Notes under the pieces: generated by a model | Databases searched by the model: none | Told to the model about the DNA's origin: nothing | What the model saw: only the letters and a program-made list of their open reading frames with translations | Translations under genes and position numbers: made by a program | Origin: Lentibacillus lipolyticus | GTDB lineage: Bacteria; Bacillota; Bacilli; Bacillales; Amphibacillaceae | DNA: 64,000 bases | NCBI GenBank assembly: GCA_004145795.1 | Contig: SEIO01000007.1 | Location: forward strand, 1-64,000 | Direction of reading: 5' to 3' | In this document: positions 43,854-53,579 of the stretch, one piece after another | Layout of the letters: each line of letters starts with the position of its first letter | Numbering within the stretch: position 1 is the first letter of the stretch

Positions 43854-45145
43854 TATCGATTGGTTATATCGCGCAAATGCTGAAAAAAGTCGGGATAGGA
43901 TATAGCAATGGATGAAACGTCATCAATGACTACTTTTTGTTTGGCAATCAAAGAAGCGATAGCCAGCATCATGGCAATACGGTGATCATGATAGGCCTTT
44001 GCTTGTCCCCCTGTCAGAGCAGACTTACCGTTGATGATCATCCCATCTGCTGTCGGTTCAACGTCTGCACCAATTCTGTTTAGCCCATCCACTGTTGCTT
44101 GAATTCGGTCCGTTTCCTTCAGCCGAAGTTCTTCCGCATCACGTATAATGGTTTCACCTTCTGCCTGAGATGCAATGAGTGCAATAACGGGCAGCTCATC
44201 AATTAGCCTTGGGATTATATCGCTTTCAATAACGGTAGCTTTTAGCGGGCGATGAGCAATTGTAATGTCGCCAAACGTTTCGCCGCCAATGGTTTGTTTA
44301 TTGGCAATGCTGACTTGTGTTCCCATTTCGATTAAGACATCGATTATACCGGTCCGGCTATGGTTGAGACCAACCCTGCGAAGCGTTAATTTACTGCCGG
44401 GTACGATGGCCGCCGCAGCCATAAAGAACGCAGCTGAAGAAATATCTCCAGGAACGGTCACATCCGTTGCAGCTAAGGAGCTTTCCCCCGTCATCTGTAT
44501 ATGACAACCGCTCGTTTTAATATCCGCACCGAAGGCCTCGAGCATATTTTCCGTATGGTTTCGTGACGGTGTTTCCTCCGTGATTTCCGTTGTCCCTTCC
44601 GCAAATAATCCCCCGAGCAAAACGGCAGATTTGACTTGGGCACTTTTAACCGGGAGTGTATAATGAATACCTTTAAGATTTCCCCCTCTGACTGCAAGTG
44701 GCAAGTAACTGCCATTGTTTCTTCCGTCAAAATGTCCCCCCATTGCTGACAGGGGCTCCACAACACGATCCATTGGCCGCCGCGTTAAATGTGGATCACC
44801 ATATGCCGAAGTGAAAAATGGCATACCAGCCAGTACCCCCAACATCAACCTGGCAGTTGTTCCCGAGTTTCCAAAATAAATCGGTTCATAGGGTTCCTGT
44901 AAAGCCGCCAAGCCACGACCATGGATTTTCAGTGATGTTCCCTTTTCCTCTATTTCCACACCCAGTCGCCGGAAAGCTTCCACTGTACGACTTGTATCCT
45001 CGCTAATCAGAAATTGTGTGATGGTTGTTGTACCCTCCGCAAGTGACCCAAGTATGATAGCCCGGTGTGAGATTGATTTGTCTCCGGGTACCTGCAACTC
45101 ACCGGATATCGGGGATGACGCAGGTGCCAATGTCATTTCTTTCAT
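43853..45145 (-). CDS. aroA: 5-enolpyruvylshikimate-3-phosphate synthase
   Basis: 430-aa enzyme joining phosphoenolpyruvate and shikimate-3-phosphate (aroE in B. subtilis naming). GDKSISHRAIIL, GNSGTTARLMLG, SRNHTENML and ELRLKETDRI are intact. The GNSGTTxRLMLG loop with Ala/Arg in place of the E. coli GNAGTAMRPL motif marks the class II (less glyphosate-sensitive) type found in bacilli. Last gene of the aromatic supraoperon, 22 bp after tyrA, closed by a perfect hairpin. Confidence 0.96.
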   Translation of the reverse strand: MKEMTLAPASSPISGELQVPGDKSISHRAIILGSLAEGTTTITQFLISEDTSRTVEAFRRLGVEIEEKGTSLKIHGRGLAALQEPYEPIYFGNSGTTARLMLGVLAGMPFFTSAYGDPHLTRRPMDRVVEPLSAMGGHFDGRNNGSYLPLAVRGGNLKGIHYTLPVKSAQVKSAVLLGGLFAEGTTEITEETPSRNHTENMLEAFGADIKTSGCHIQMTGESSLAATDVTVPGDISSAAFFMAAAAIVPGSKLTLRRVGLNHSRTGIIDVLIEMGTQVSIANKQTIGGETFGDITIAHRPLKATVIESDIIPRLIDELPVIALIASQAEGETIIRDAEELRLKETDRIQATVDGLNRIGADVEPTADGMIINGKSALTGGQAKAYHDHRIAMMLAIASLIAKQKVVIDDVSSIAISYPDFFQHLRDITNR

Positions 45146-45167
45146 TAGTTTCCTTCCCCCTTGACTG

Positions 45168-46265
45168 CTATTCTTCCAGCATTAATTCATAGCCTTTATC
45201 CTGCAATAGCTGATAACTTTTTTGCTGCTCCTCTTTTGTTGAAACACTAAGCCGCAAAGCGCCTGTTATACCCTCACGAATTTCAAGAATTTGAATATTG
45301 GTTATGCTGACATTTTCCTCTGCCAATAAATTGGCAACAGAGGCTATAGCCCCTGTCTGGTCCCGTATATCGACATAAAGATCATAAAACGAAGGAATAG
45401 CACCTTTTTCCTTCGCACCAAGCCCATCACGGTACTTTTTCGCACGCCAAAGATAAGAAGTCAGCTGTTCTTTATCATGTTCCATCAATATTTGTTTTAA
45501 AGCTGTCATTTCTGTTGTCCATTCGTCAATGAGATGAACCATTTTTTGCCTGTTGTGATAAAAAATATCCTGCCAGAGCTCCGGACTGCTGGACGCAATT
45601 CTGGTGACATCACGGAATCCACCAGCCGCAAGCTGCGGGATGAATGCGTGAGTCTCTTGCCATTTGTTCGCCTGATGAACAAGTGCGGATGCAACTAAAT
45701 GAGGAAAATGGGAAATAACGGCTGTCATCTCATCGTGTTCATTTGGCTGAAGCTCAATTATGTTGCTCTTTGTATCCTCGAGCACACCCTGCAGCTGCCA
45801 TACCGCTTGGGTCTGACAAGATGGTGCTGGTGTTAATACATAGATTGCATTTTCGAAAAGATGCTCTTTGGCCGCTTTAATCCCTTTTTTGTGGGAACCA
45901 GCCATAGGATGCCCGCCGATAAATTTTATCCGGCTGTTTTGCAAATGATATGCTGCTTCCATTACAGGTTTTTTAACTGAGGATACATCACTGATAATGA
46001 CGTCTCGATCAAACGTGATGGTATCCAGTGTTTGCATCAGTTCAATTGTTTCTGATATTGGTGTGCCCAGGATAATATAATCGGCTTTGTTAGCTGCTGT
46101 CGTAATAGCTGAGCTAGCTTCATCAATAATGCCGTTTATTCGGGCAAAGTCCATGGTCTGTTGATCGATATCATAGCCTATAACATGATTGGTCTCCGAT
46201 TTGGCAAAGCACTTTGCCAGTGAACCTCCGATTAACCCCAATCCGATTACAAAAATGGTCCTCAC
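45168..46265 (-). CDS. tyrA: prephenate dehydrogenase
   Basis: 365-aa enzyme making 4-hydroxyphenylpyruvate for tyrosine. N-terminal NAD-binding GLGLIGGSLAK, catalytic-region SDVSSVKKPV and GGHPMAGSHKKG, and a C-terminal ACT domain (about 295-365) for tyrosine feedback. Starts at GTG overlapping the hisC stop (GTGA), with AAGGAG upstream. Sits between hisC and aroA as in the B. subtilis supraoperon. Confidence 0.95.
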   Translation of the reverse strand: MRTIFVIGLGLIGGSLAKCFAKSETNHVIGYDIDQQTMDFARINGIIDEASSAITTAANKADYIILGTPISETIELMQTLDTITFDRDVIISDVSSVKKPVMEAAYHLQNSRIKFIGGHPMAGSHKKGIKAAKEHLFENAIYVLTPAPSCQTQAVWQLQGVLEDTKSNIIELQPNEHDEMTAVISHFPHLVASALVHQANKWQETHAFIPQLAAGGFRDVTRIASSSPELWQDIFYHNRQKMVHLIDEWTTEMTALKQILMEHDKEQLTSYLWRAKKYRDGLGAKEKGAIPSFYDLYVDIRDQTGAIASVANLLAEENVSITNIQILEIREGITGALRLSVSTKEEQQKSYQLLQDKGYELMLEE

Positions 46266-47368
46266 AATGATTGCTCCTTCTCCAGTTTAAGATGCATTTG
46301 GTGCAGTATTTCCTTCAGTTCCTCCATATCTTTCTCTTTGCCAATTGTCACCCGAATGGAATTGGGCGCACCAATTGCTTCGCCGGCCCGGACGATGAAA
46401 CCTTTTTCCAGCAAATACTGAAATACACGGTCACCACTTATTGGTGTCGAAATAAGTAAAAAATTAGTATGAGATGTAAAGTAATGCCAACCGATTGAGT
46501 CCAAAAATTGTTCAAACGATTGTTTAACAACCTTGTTTCTTTCAATAGAATGATTGACAAATTGATCATCATTGATAGCTGCTGCAGCAGCCTTTTGCGC
46601 AAGAGATGATGTGTTAAACGGTCCCCTGACGACATCCAGTCTGTTAATCAGGGATTCGGATGCAATGCCATAGCCCACTCTTAGCCCGGCCAGCCCGTAA
46701 GCCTTAGAAAATGTACGAAGAACAATCAAGTTATCATAGTTATCGAGATGTTCCAATACATGCGGGTGAACATCACTGCTGACATATTCATAATAAGCTT
46801 CATCCAGTACAACGAGTACATCAGAAGGACAGGCATCCATAAAAGTATAAAAGTCATCTTTCGGAATAACACAGCCTGTCGGGTTGTTCGGCGAGCACAG
46901 CCACACTATGTTCGTACTCTCATCCACGGCATCCAGCATCCCATCCAGATCATGCTTGCCATTCATTAAAGGTACTTCTCTCACTTCGGCACCTTCAATA
47001 CGGGCACTGTGTTTATACTGAGGGAATGTCGGTGTTGCCATAACCGTGTTTGCACCGGGGTACAAAAAGGCTCGGCCGATTATTTGGATAATTTCATCCG
47101 TTCCACTTCCGAACAAAAGCTTGGTTTCTGATACGTTTAACTTTGCTGCAACAGCACTGCGCAACTCTGATGTATACCCGTCCGGATAAAAGTGATAACC
47201 AATGCCTGCCTGAGACATGTATGTATCAATTTGTTCTGAATGCCCATACGGATTTTCATTTGACGCAAGTTTGACAATCCGGCTCAAGCCATATTCTTTC
47301 TTCACTTCCTCCATCTGTTTGCCTGGTTTATATGGCGTCATTTCTTCAAGCACTTTTTTATTTTTCAA
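46262..47368 (-). CDS. hisC: histidinol-phosphate / aromatic aminotransferase
   Basis: 368-aa PLP aminotransferase that serves both histidine synthesis and the last step of tyrosine/phenylalanine synthesis in bacilli. VKLASNENPYG, SPNNPTG, TFSKAYGLAGLRVGYG (PLP lysine) and the C-terminal RVTIG are conserved. A TTG start just after the aroB stop has AGGGGGAG upstream and matches the family N-terminus (KPGK at about 18); an ATG seven codons earlier lies within aroB and has no site. In B. subtilis aroH and trpEDCFBA lie between aroB and hisC; here nothing does. Confidence 0.92.
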   Translation of the reverse strand: MKNKKVLEEMTPYKPGKQMEEVKKEYGLSRIVKLASNENPYGHSEQIDTYMSQAGIGYHFYPDGYTSELRSAVAAKLNVSETKLLFGSGTDEIIQIIGRAFLYPGANTVMATPTFPQYKHSARIEGAEVREVPLMNGKHDLDGMLDAVDESTNIVWLCSPNNPTGCVIPKDDFYTFMDACPSDVLVVLDEAYYEYVSSDVHPHVLEHLDNYDNLIVLRTFSKAYGLAGLRVGYGIASESLINRLDVVRGPFNTSSLAQKAAAAAINDDQFVNHSIERNKVVKQSFEQFLDSIGWHYFTSHTNFLLISTPISGDRVFQYLLEKGFIVRAGEAIGAPNSIRVTIGKEKDMEELKEILHQMHLKLEKEQSL

Positions 47369-47378
47369 TCTGCTCCCC

Positions 47379-48461
47379 CTATCTGTCATTTCTTTGTGCC
47401 AATTCAGCTAAAAACGAATCCAGGAATGCTAGTAAATCGGCATCACTTATCTTGGCCATTTCGGGTTGTCCGGTTCCCTTGAGCAAAACCATTTGCACAA
47501 CAGCATTGTAAGTTTTTTTATCCATCTTCATTTTTGCCAGTATCTCTTGTGCATGCAGAGCAGGCAGTTTTAGCGGATAACTATTGTCTTTCAGCCATGT
47601 ATACAATGGTTCAAATGGTAACACTAAGTTGTACGTTTTTTCGCTTACTCGCAGTGCAAATAGCAGTCCGATGGCAACCAGTTCCCCGTGTGTCCATTTT
47701 CCATAACCAAGTAAAGCTTCCAGCGCATGACCAAGTGTATGACCAAGATTAAGAAACTTGCGAACTCCTGCTTCACGTTCATCCTGTTCTACAATCGACG
47801 CTTTAATATGAATCCCTTTTGTTAAATGTTCGGCAAGCTGCTGGTTGGTAAGTGACGATAGATGCTGGCTCATCAGTTTCTGGAAAAACGCTGTATCAGC
47901 CAGTAGCGCCTCTTTGACTAGTTCCGCATAGCCTGATCGCACTTCCTGACTGTTTAACGTGTGCAATGTTTGTATATCATAAATTACCGCATCAGGCGGG
48001 TAAAAACTGCCAATCAAGTTTTTTCCCTGCTCATGATTAATGGCTACCTTCCCGCCGACACTGCTGTCATGGGCAAGAATTGTCGTTGGCATTTGAATAA
48101 AGTCTATTCCCCGCATAAATGTTGCGGCTGCAAAACCCGCTGCATCACCAACAACTCCACCGCCAAGTGCGATAATCAGTGATTGCCTGTCCAGTCCGCT
48201 GGTGATTGCTTTTGTATGCAGCTCATAAAACATGTCGAAACTTTTCGCTTTTTCCCCTGCCGGAATAACGTGTGTAAATACACGATCACTGGATAGTCCC
48301 TGTTTGACATCTTCCAGGTAGTACTTGCTGACATGTTCATCTGTGACAATTAGAATAGCTGTATACGTATTTGGCATAAAACGACTGACATCGTGCCGAA
48401 GATTTTCCCCTACGTAAACGGGGTATGTCTTGGCCGATGCCTGTACGTTTAGAACATCCAT
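47379..48461 (-). CDS. aroB: 3-dehydroquinate synthase
   Basis: 360-aa zinc/NAD enzyme cyclising DAHP. GGGVVGDAAGFAAATFMRG (NAD), PTTILAHDSSVGGK, and the metal ligands in NLGHTLGHALE and HGELVAIG are intact. Its ATG shares a base with the aroC stop (TGATG), and AGGTG lies in the end of aroC; an ATG-like GTG three codons earlier is less well placed. Second gene of the supraoperon. Confidence 0.96.
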   Translation of the reverse strand: MDVLNVQASAKTYPVYVGENLRHDVSRFMPNTYTAILIVTDEHVSKYYLEDVKQGLSSDRVFTHVIPAGEKAKSFDMFYELHTKAITSGLDRQSLIIALGGGVVGDAAGFAAATFMRGIDFIQMPTTILAHDSSVGGKVAINHEQGKNLIGSFYPPDAVIYDIQTLHTLNSQEVRSGYAELVKEALLADTAFFQKLMSQHLSSLTNQQLAEHLTKGIHIKASIVEQDEREAGVRKFLNLGHTLGHALEALLGYGKWTHGELVAIGLLFALRVSEKTYNLVLPFEPLYTWLKDNSYPLKLPALHAQEILAKMKMDKKTYNAVVQMVLLKGTGQPEMAKISDADLLAFLDSFLAELAQRNDR

Positions 48462-49627
48462 CAGAAACACCTGACTTCTTCCCGATAGTCTTGAACAGCT
48501 TTCTGCAATTTCGGAAACTGGTCGTGCGGGAATTGTTCCGTAATTGCTTTTGCCAGTTCAAAAGCCACCACGTGTTCCATCACGACAGAAGCAGCGGGAA
48601 CGGCACAGGAATCCGATCGTTCAATGCTGGCACTGAACGGTTCTTTCGTTTCAATGTCAACACTCTGAAGCGGTTTATATAATGTTGGGATGGGCTTCAT
48701 GACGCCCTTTACAACGAGTGGCATTCCGGTTGTCATCCCACCTTCAAATCCTCCAAGCCGGTTTGTTTTCCTGTAATAACCTTCTTCTTCATCCCAGGCA
48801 ATTTCATCATGCACTTCACTGCCATTCATCCGGGCCGCTTCAAAGCCAAGTCCGAACTCAACGCCCTTAAATGCGTTAATACTCATTACAGAGCCGGCAA
48901 TTCTTCCGTCCAGCTTGCGGTCATAATGAACGTACGATCCAACACCGGCAGGCATTCCTTCTACATATACCTCTGTAACACCGCCTATGGAATCTCCATC
49001 CTTTTTGGCCTGATCAATGGCATCCATCATTTGCTGTTCCACATCTTTGTCAAGTGTACGGACAGGTGACTCTTCGGAAATTCGCTGCCTTTCCGTAATG
49101 GACAGTGAACCGTGTTCCGCCGCAGTGATTCCGGCTATTTCCCTGACGTAGCCAGCGACGTTGATGCCCAATTGCCTGAGCAGTGTCTTGGCAACTGCGC
49201 CGGCTGCCACACGCGCTGCCGTTTCCCTGGCCGATGAGCGCTCAAGAACGTTGCGCATATCACGATGACCATATTTGAGTGCCCCATTCAAATCGGCATG
49301 TCCTGGCCTTGGCCGGGAGACCGTTCGCCGCATTTTCTTATTTTCGGTAATGGGATCCTCTCCCATAATATCGACCCAATGTTTAAAATCATCGTTATGT
49401 ATGACTAGTGATATCGGTGACCCGAGCGTATACCCATGGCGGACACCGCTTGTAATATCGGCCATATCTTTTTCTATTTGCATCCGCTTGCCGCGCCCGT
49501 GCCCTTTTTGTCTACGAATTAAGGATTGATTAATGTCTTCTTGAAGCAGCGGCATATTAGCGGGAACCCCTTCTATGATTGCAGTCAGTTGTTTACCGTG
49601 AGATTCACCGGCTGTCATGTAACGCAT
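48461..49627 (-). CDS. aroC: chorismate synthase
   Basis: 388-aa FMN-dependent enzyme making chorismate (aroF in B. subtilis). [52 protein letters not shown]-type block and a C-terminal [14 protein letters not shown] are recognised. AAGGAGGAAGTCGC precedes the ATG. First gene of the aro operon after ndk; cheR, which sits between ndk and aroF in B. subtilis, is absent. A terminator lies upstream, so aroC has its own promoter in the A/T-rich 100 bp before it. Confidence 0.96.
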   Translation of the reverse strand: MRYMTAGESHGKQLTAIIEGVPANMPLLQEDINQSLIRRQKGHGRGKRMQIEKDMADITSGVRHGYTLGSPISLVIHNDDFKHWVDIMGEDPITENKKMRRTVSRPRPGHADLNGALKYGHRDMRNVLERSSARETAARVAAGAVAKTLLRQLGINVAGYVREIAGITAAEHGSLSITERQRISEESPVRTLDKDVEQQMMDAIDQAKKDGDSIGGVTEVYVEGMPAGVGSYVHYDRKLDGRIAGSVMSINAFKGVEFGLGFEAARMNGSEVHDEIAWDEEEGYYRKTNRLGGFEGGMTTGMPLVVKGVMKPIPTLYKPLQSVDIETKEPFSASIERSDSCAVPAASVVMEHVVAFELAKAITEQFPHDQFPKLQKAVQDYREEVRCF

Positions 49628-49723
49628 GCGACTTCCTCCTTCACATAATTTTGTATTACTATATCATATCTGCGCTTCTTTTTGGTAGATTTCGTTAAAA
49701 ATTTGTGTATCTTCTGAGGATAA

Positions 49724-49752
49724 GAAAAAAACGCTTGTCTTTCAACAAGCGT
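49724..49752 (-). terminator. terminator upstream of aroC
   Basis: ACGCTTG/CAAGCGT stem with 8-nt loop and TTTTTTTCTT on the minus strand. The stop codon of the small 54-aa frame lies in its loop. Confidence 0.85.
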
Positions 49753-49903
49753 GTCGTTCACCTGTTTGTATGTTGGATTCACGGGACACACAGCGATAAA
49801 TTGCTATATTCGCTTCATCTGTAAAATAAATGATACAATTTTCCGTCAAATAAATATGCAACTTATTCCCACATCTGTAACGAATGCAGTTTTTAAACAT
49901 CAT
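49742..49903 (-). CDS. possible 54-aa cysteine-rich small protein
   Basis: Frame beginning MMFKNCIRYRCGNK and ending GERHAC, with five cysteines and a K/N/I/Y-rich middle; no hydrophobic span. GGGGG, six bases before the first ATG, is the 3' arm of the ndk terminator, so the binding site would be partly hidden. It is followed at once by a terminator. Unrecognised; coding status uncertain. Confidence 0.35.
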   Translation of the reverse strand: MMFKNCIRYRCGNKLHIYLTENCIIYFTDEANIAIYRCVSRESNIQTGERHAC

Positions 49904-49905
49904 AC

Positions 49906-49929
49906 AAAACCCCCGTTCAAAAACGGAGG
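49906..49929 (-). terminator. terminator of ndk
   Basis: CCTCCGTT pairs with AACGGGGG (one G-T) and TTTTGTATG follows on the minus strand, eight bases after the ndk stop. Confidence 0.7.
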
Positions 49930-49937
49930 CTTCATTG

Positions 49938-50384
49938 TTAGTAGATCCACTCACTATCCTGTTTAGTATAGGATTTTATTTCATCTTCCTGGAAGAAAAG
50001 GCCGATTTCTTTTTCAGCACTTTCAGGCGAGTCCGAACCGTGGATAATGTTTTTGCCGACGGTCATTCCAAAATCACCACGAATGGTGCCGGGAGCCGCT
50101 TCAAGCGGATTTGTTTTGCCCATCATATCACGGGCAGTTGCGATAACATTCTCCCCTTCCCATACCATAGCAAAGACTGGTCCAGATGTGATGAATCCTA
50201 CCAGTTCTCCAAAGAAAGGCTTGTCCTGATGTTCACCATAATGTGTTTTCGCCAGTTCATCAGAAATTTGCATTAGCTTTGCTCCAGCTAGTTTAAAACC
50301 TTTGCGCTCGAACCGACTGACAATCTCACCGACTAAATTGCGCTGAACGCCATCCGGTTTGACCATTAAAAATGTCTGTTCCAT
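49938..50384 (-). CDS. ndk: nucleoside diphosphate kinase
   Basis: 148-aa hexameric kinase equilibrating nucleoside di- and triphosphates. The catalytic-His region is seen in [16 protein letters not shown], with the N-terminal [17 protein letters not shown] and RGDFG. The ATG with AGAGGTG at six bases is chosen over the GTG inside that site. Between hepT and aroC as in B. subtilis; expressed as its own unit with a terminator. Confidence 0.97.
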   Translation of the reverse strand: MEQTFLMVKPDGVQRNLVGEIVSRFERKGFKLAGAKLMQISDELAKTHYGEHQDKPFFGELVGFITSGPVFAMVWEGENVIATARDMMGKTNPLEAAPGTIRGDFGMTVGKNIIHGSDSPESAEKEIGLFFQEDEIKSYTKQDSEWIY

Positions 50385-50466
50385 TTTGTGCACCTCTTTT
50401 AATATGTATTTTGTAAAAAAACAACCGTTAAAATTTTACCAGACTTCCCGCCGAATAACAATATAC

Positions 50467-51438
50467 CTATGAACGTCTTTTACCAATATACTTCGCAATG
50501 CTCTGTAGCGTATGCTTCGCTTTGTGATGCGGAATACTGTCCAATTGTCTCAGAGCTTTCTCCAAGTAAAGATCACTAATACGATAGGATTCTGCTATCG
50601 CATCCGTTTGCTTTAATAAATTAATCAGATGGTTCATGGACGCCGATGAGACCATTTCCGGATTGACAAACGTGTCACGCAGCAGACGATTAAATGATGG
50701 ATCGTTCATTGCAATAAGAACCGGCAAGGTAACGTTCCCCTGCAATAAATCATTCCCTGCAGGTTTGCCCAGTTCACTTTCCGATGCAGTAAAGTCAAGG
50801 ATGTCATCAATAATTTGATAAGACATTCCGATGTAATAGCCATATCGGAATAACTTACCTGCTTGCTCTTCTGAGACACCAGATGCAACTGCACCCAGTT
50901 TGCAACTCGCTGCGATAAGTAAAGCCGTTTTTCGCTTGATTCTCCGCAAGTAATCACGCAAATTTTGTTCCCAGTTATATTTATCCCTGATTTGTTCAAT
51001 TTCGCCTTTTGCTACTTGCACCATCGTTCTGGAAAGAACACGATGTGCGGCCGGAATTTCCAACTTAGTAATGTTCTCCAATGCCCTGGCCAGTATAAAA
51101 TCACCGGTATACATTGCCGTTCGGTTGCCATACAACGATTTAATGGTAGGCTTTCCCCTGCGCAATGAGGCATCATCTATTACGTCGTCATGCACCAGCG
51201 ATGCCATATGAATCAGTTCCAGTGATACAGCCGCTGTTTTAACACGCTCTGGATCATACTCCCCAAGCTGCCCGCATAACAAGACAAAAACAGGGCGGAT
51301 ACGTTTCCCCCCTGCCTGCAGCAACTGTGTGGAAGTTTCGCGTAAAATATCATGATCGGCCTGAATGGCATCAGCCAAAGCATGTTCGATCATACCTAAT
51401 TCTTTTTTTAAATGCCCATATGTTTTCGTCAACTTCAT
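50467..51438 (-). CDS. hepT: heptaprenyl diphosphate synthase component II
   Basis: 323-aa catalytic subunit of the C35 prenyltransferase for the menaquinone-7 tail. Two Asp-rich motifs, LVHDDVIDD (about 95) and DDILDFT, with GGKRIRPVF and GDFILARA, are all present. It works only with HepS, encoded 1.1 kb upstream in the same run. AAAAAGGTG precedes the ATG; a 15-codon extension upstream is unsupported. A 137-bp gap separates it from menG. Confidence 0.95.
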   Translation of the reverse strand: MKLTKTYGHLKKELGMIEHALADAIQADHDILRETSTQLLQAGGKRIRPVFVLLCGQLGEYDPERVKTAAVSLELIHMASLVHDDVIDDASLRRGKPTIKSLYGNRTAMYTGDFILARALENITKLEIPAAHRVLSRTMVQVAKGEIEQIRDKYNWEQNLRDYLRRIKRKTALLIAASCKLGAVASGVSEEQAGKLFRYGYYIGMSYQIIDDILDFTASESELGKPAGNDLLQGNVTLPVLIAMNDPSFNRLLRDTFVNPEMVSSASMNHLINLLKQTDAIAESYRISDLYLEKALRQLDSIPHHKAKHTLQSIAKYIGKRRS

Positions 51439-51575
51439 GCATGTCACCTTTTTATCCTGTCTTGACAGGCGATTATTTCCCATTGTGGCGGAAGCGGCCT
51501 GTCAAAATCGGTATAAACATAAACTTGCTGCAGCCCAATAGAAAGAGTATGGTGTGCCCGTTTCACTAAAGAGGA

Positions 51576-52289
51576 CTAGCCTTCCGCTTTGACTCCCATA
51601 TGCATAGCGGCAACTCCACCCGTATACTGTTTCACCCTCACATAATCAAAACCTGCTGCATAGAACATTTCTTTCAATTTTTTCTTGTCGGGGAAGTTCT
51701 TCGCAGATTCATGCAACCATGCGTATTCATTGTAACTTTTTGCAAAGAGCTTGCCTAATAATGGCATAACAAACTTGAAATACAGGTAATACCCTTGACG
51801 AAAGCCAATCATCGTTGGCTGTGAAGTCTCCAGGCAAACCACTTTCCCGCCCGGTTTAACGACTCGATACATTTCTTTCAGCACTGTCATGTAATCCGGA
51901 ACATTGCGAAGTCCAAATCCTATCGTAACATAGTCAAAAGAATTTCGCTCAAATGGTAATTGCATGGCATTTCCCTGAACAAAGGATAAATGCTTATATT
52001 GCAACACATTATTTTTTTCCCTTGCGACAGCCAGCATATTATCACTGAAGTCCAGACCAATTACGTTACCGGAGCTTCCTGTAGCTTCTGCCAGTGAAAT
52101 GGCCCAGTCACCGGTTCCACTGCATACATCAAGTGCTGTTGCCCCTTTTGGGACATCCATCTGCTTCATGACATCTTTCCGCCATGCTTTATGACGCTGA
52201 AAAGAAATGATGGAGTTCATCGTATCGTAATGGTCCGATATTTTTTCAAAAACATGATGGACCCGTTCTTCTTTTGATGGATGCTGCAT
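51576..52289 (-). CDS. menG: demethylmenaquinone methyltransferase
   Basis: 237-aa SAM-dependent methylase finishing menaquinone (also called MenH/UbiE). Motif [24 protein letters not shown], and FGLRNVPDY with [11 protein letters not shown] are diagnostic. GGAGGAAGGG overlaps the end of hepS and precedes the ATG by nine bases. Lies between hepS and hepT, so the whole menaquinone tail/head module is together; QcrB in this window uses the product. Confidence 0.96.
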   Translation of the reverse strand: MQHPSKEERVHHVFEKISDHYDTMNSIISFQRHKAWRKDVMKQMDVPKGATALDVCSGTGDWAISLAEATGSSGNVIGLDFSDNMLAVAREKNNVLQYKHLSFVQGNAMQLPFERNSFDYVTIGFGLRNVPDYMTVLKEMYRVVKPGGKVVCLETSQPTMIGFRQGYYLYFKFVMPLLGKLFAKSYNEYAWLHESAKNFPDKKKLKEMFYAAGFDYVRVKQYTGGVAAMHMGVKAEG

Positions 52290-52295
52290 GCCTAA

Positions 52296-53093
52296 TTACC
52301 CTTCCTCCGCAATCGATTCATTGTTGGATCGTGAATCAGTCAAGATATTTTTCAATTCCAAACGTAACCCTGCTAAGTGTGCCGGGAACTGCGTCAAGTG
52401 ATTGTTCAATAACTTTATTTCCCTGTTAAGAAATGCTGTAATAGCCTTTTCATCCCTGTTTGCAATATATTCATCCCAAATATCAGAAGACATGGCCCGT
52501 TCTGTACCGTTTGGCATATTTTTTACTGTAGTAAGCTTTCGGACCGCTAGCCATTCCGCAGCTGAATCACGGATGACACTTTCACCTGCAAAATCCGCAA
52601 CCCGAGTAATCAGCAGTGATTCCAGTTTCTTTATATATTGCATGGATACGTGAAATGGTTCATCACTCATTTTATAATATAATTGCATTTTTATCTCATT
52701 AATCTCTTTGATGGCCGACGCTAGTACACCAACCAATTCAATCTCCTCCACCTCTGAGAGAAGCAAATAATAAAGACTGCTATAATAATCACCCGCAAGT
52801 ACGGACAATTGCTTCGATTTTTCCTCGTTATCTGTCTGTTGGTATTCATTTGCTTCAGGCACTGCATCATGAATATCCAATGCCATTTGAACAAGCATGG
52901 TGGCCACGGTATAATTTTTTCTTTTTGTATCCGGCAAAGATGTATTGTTCAGAATGGATATCAACATATAAAGTTTATCATCATTTAAATAAGGAATCTG
53001 TACATATTGTTCAATCAGTGAGTTATGTATCTTTTCGCTAATCATCGCTTTCACACTGTTCATTTCCATACTGGATGTCTGCAACACAACCAC
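52296..53093 (-). CDS. hepS: heptaprenyl diphosphate synthase component I
   Basis: 265-aa regulatory subunit of heptaprenyl diphosphate synthase, alone inactive, needed for product length. NDDKLYMLISIL, NYTVATMLVQMALDIHD and VLAGDYYSSLYY are the family's recognised segments. The start is uncertain: GTG used here is six bases from AGAAGG; GTG two codons on or an ATG eight codons on are alternatives. Follows mtrB by about 107 bp, as in B. subtilis. Confidence 0.9.
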   Translation of the reverse strand: MVVLQTSSMEMNSVKAMISEKIHNSLIEQYVQIPYLNDDKLYMLISILNNTSLPDTKRKNYTVATMLVQMALDIHDAVPEANEYQQTDNEEKSKQLSVLAGDYYSSLYYLLLSEVEEIELVGVLASAIKEINEIKMQLYYKMSDEPFHVSMQYIKKLESLLITRVADFAGESVIRDSAAEWLAVRKLTTVKNMPNGTERAMSSDIWDEYIANRDEKAITAFLNREIKLLNNHLTQFPAHLAGLRLELKNILTDSRSNNESIAEEG

Positions 53094-53200
53094 CTGCACC
53101 CTTCTATTGGCTCAAATCATACAATTATTATAGCATACTAAAAGGAGGTTCCATAACAAAAAATTCAGTGGATATACAGAAGGAATGCAGCAATCTTCGG

Positions 53201-53413
53201 CTACTCGTTATTCATCTCTCCGTGGCTGGTTTGAATGATGGCTTTGCCCCTTACTTTAACAGCGGAAGTATGATCAGTAAATTGAGCAATCATGACTTCG
53301 TTCGCATCCAGTTTCTCTGAGTGATGAAAGCGCGTGTCGCTGCCTCTTGTCAAACCAATCACGTTCACACCATCTTCCAGTGCTTTAATTACAAAAAAGT
53401 CATTGTTTCCCAT
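53201..53413 (-). CDS. mtrB: trp RNA-binding attenuation protein TRAP
   Basis: 70-aa subunit of an 11-mer ring that, with tryptophan bound, wraps (G/U)AG repeats of trp leader RNA. The KKR motif is intact as Lys34 (HSEK), Lys53 and Arg55 (VKVRG), with [11 protein letters not shown] and AQFTDHTSA that form the Trp pocket. GGGAGTG precedes the ATG. In B. subtilis folE (mtrA) is directly upstream in the same operon; it is missing here, and so is the trp operon at its usual place. Hence its targets must be elsewhere. Confidence 0.96.
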   Translation of the reverse strand: MGNNDFFVIKALEDGVNVIGLTRGSDTRFHHSEKLDANEVMIAQFTDHTSAVKVRGKAIIQTSHGEMNNE

Positions 53414-53553
53414 TTTTTAACACTCCCGAAGGACTAGTCTATTTATGTTTTTGAGCCGAATCCTCTCTACGGTTATTGAAGATCTCAAGCGGATGATATG
53501 GTTCATCCGGCTGTTGTAAAAGTGGAGAGTTTCGGCAAAAGGGCTCATAAGTG

Positions 53554-53579
53554 AAAAAAGAGCACGTCAACACGTGCCC
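53554..53579 (-). terminator. intrinsic terminator of hbs
   Basis: GGGCACGT/ACGTGCTC stem (one G-T), 4-nt loop, TTTTTTCAC on the minus strand. Confidence 0.82.

Noticed and set aside
49628-49740. T-box or riboswitch leader for the aro operon
   Set aside because: No T-box AGGGTGGNACCGCG motif or other recognised riboswitch core; only a terminator and A/T-rich DNA.
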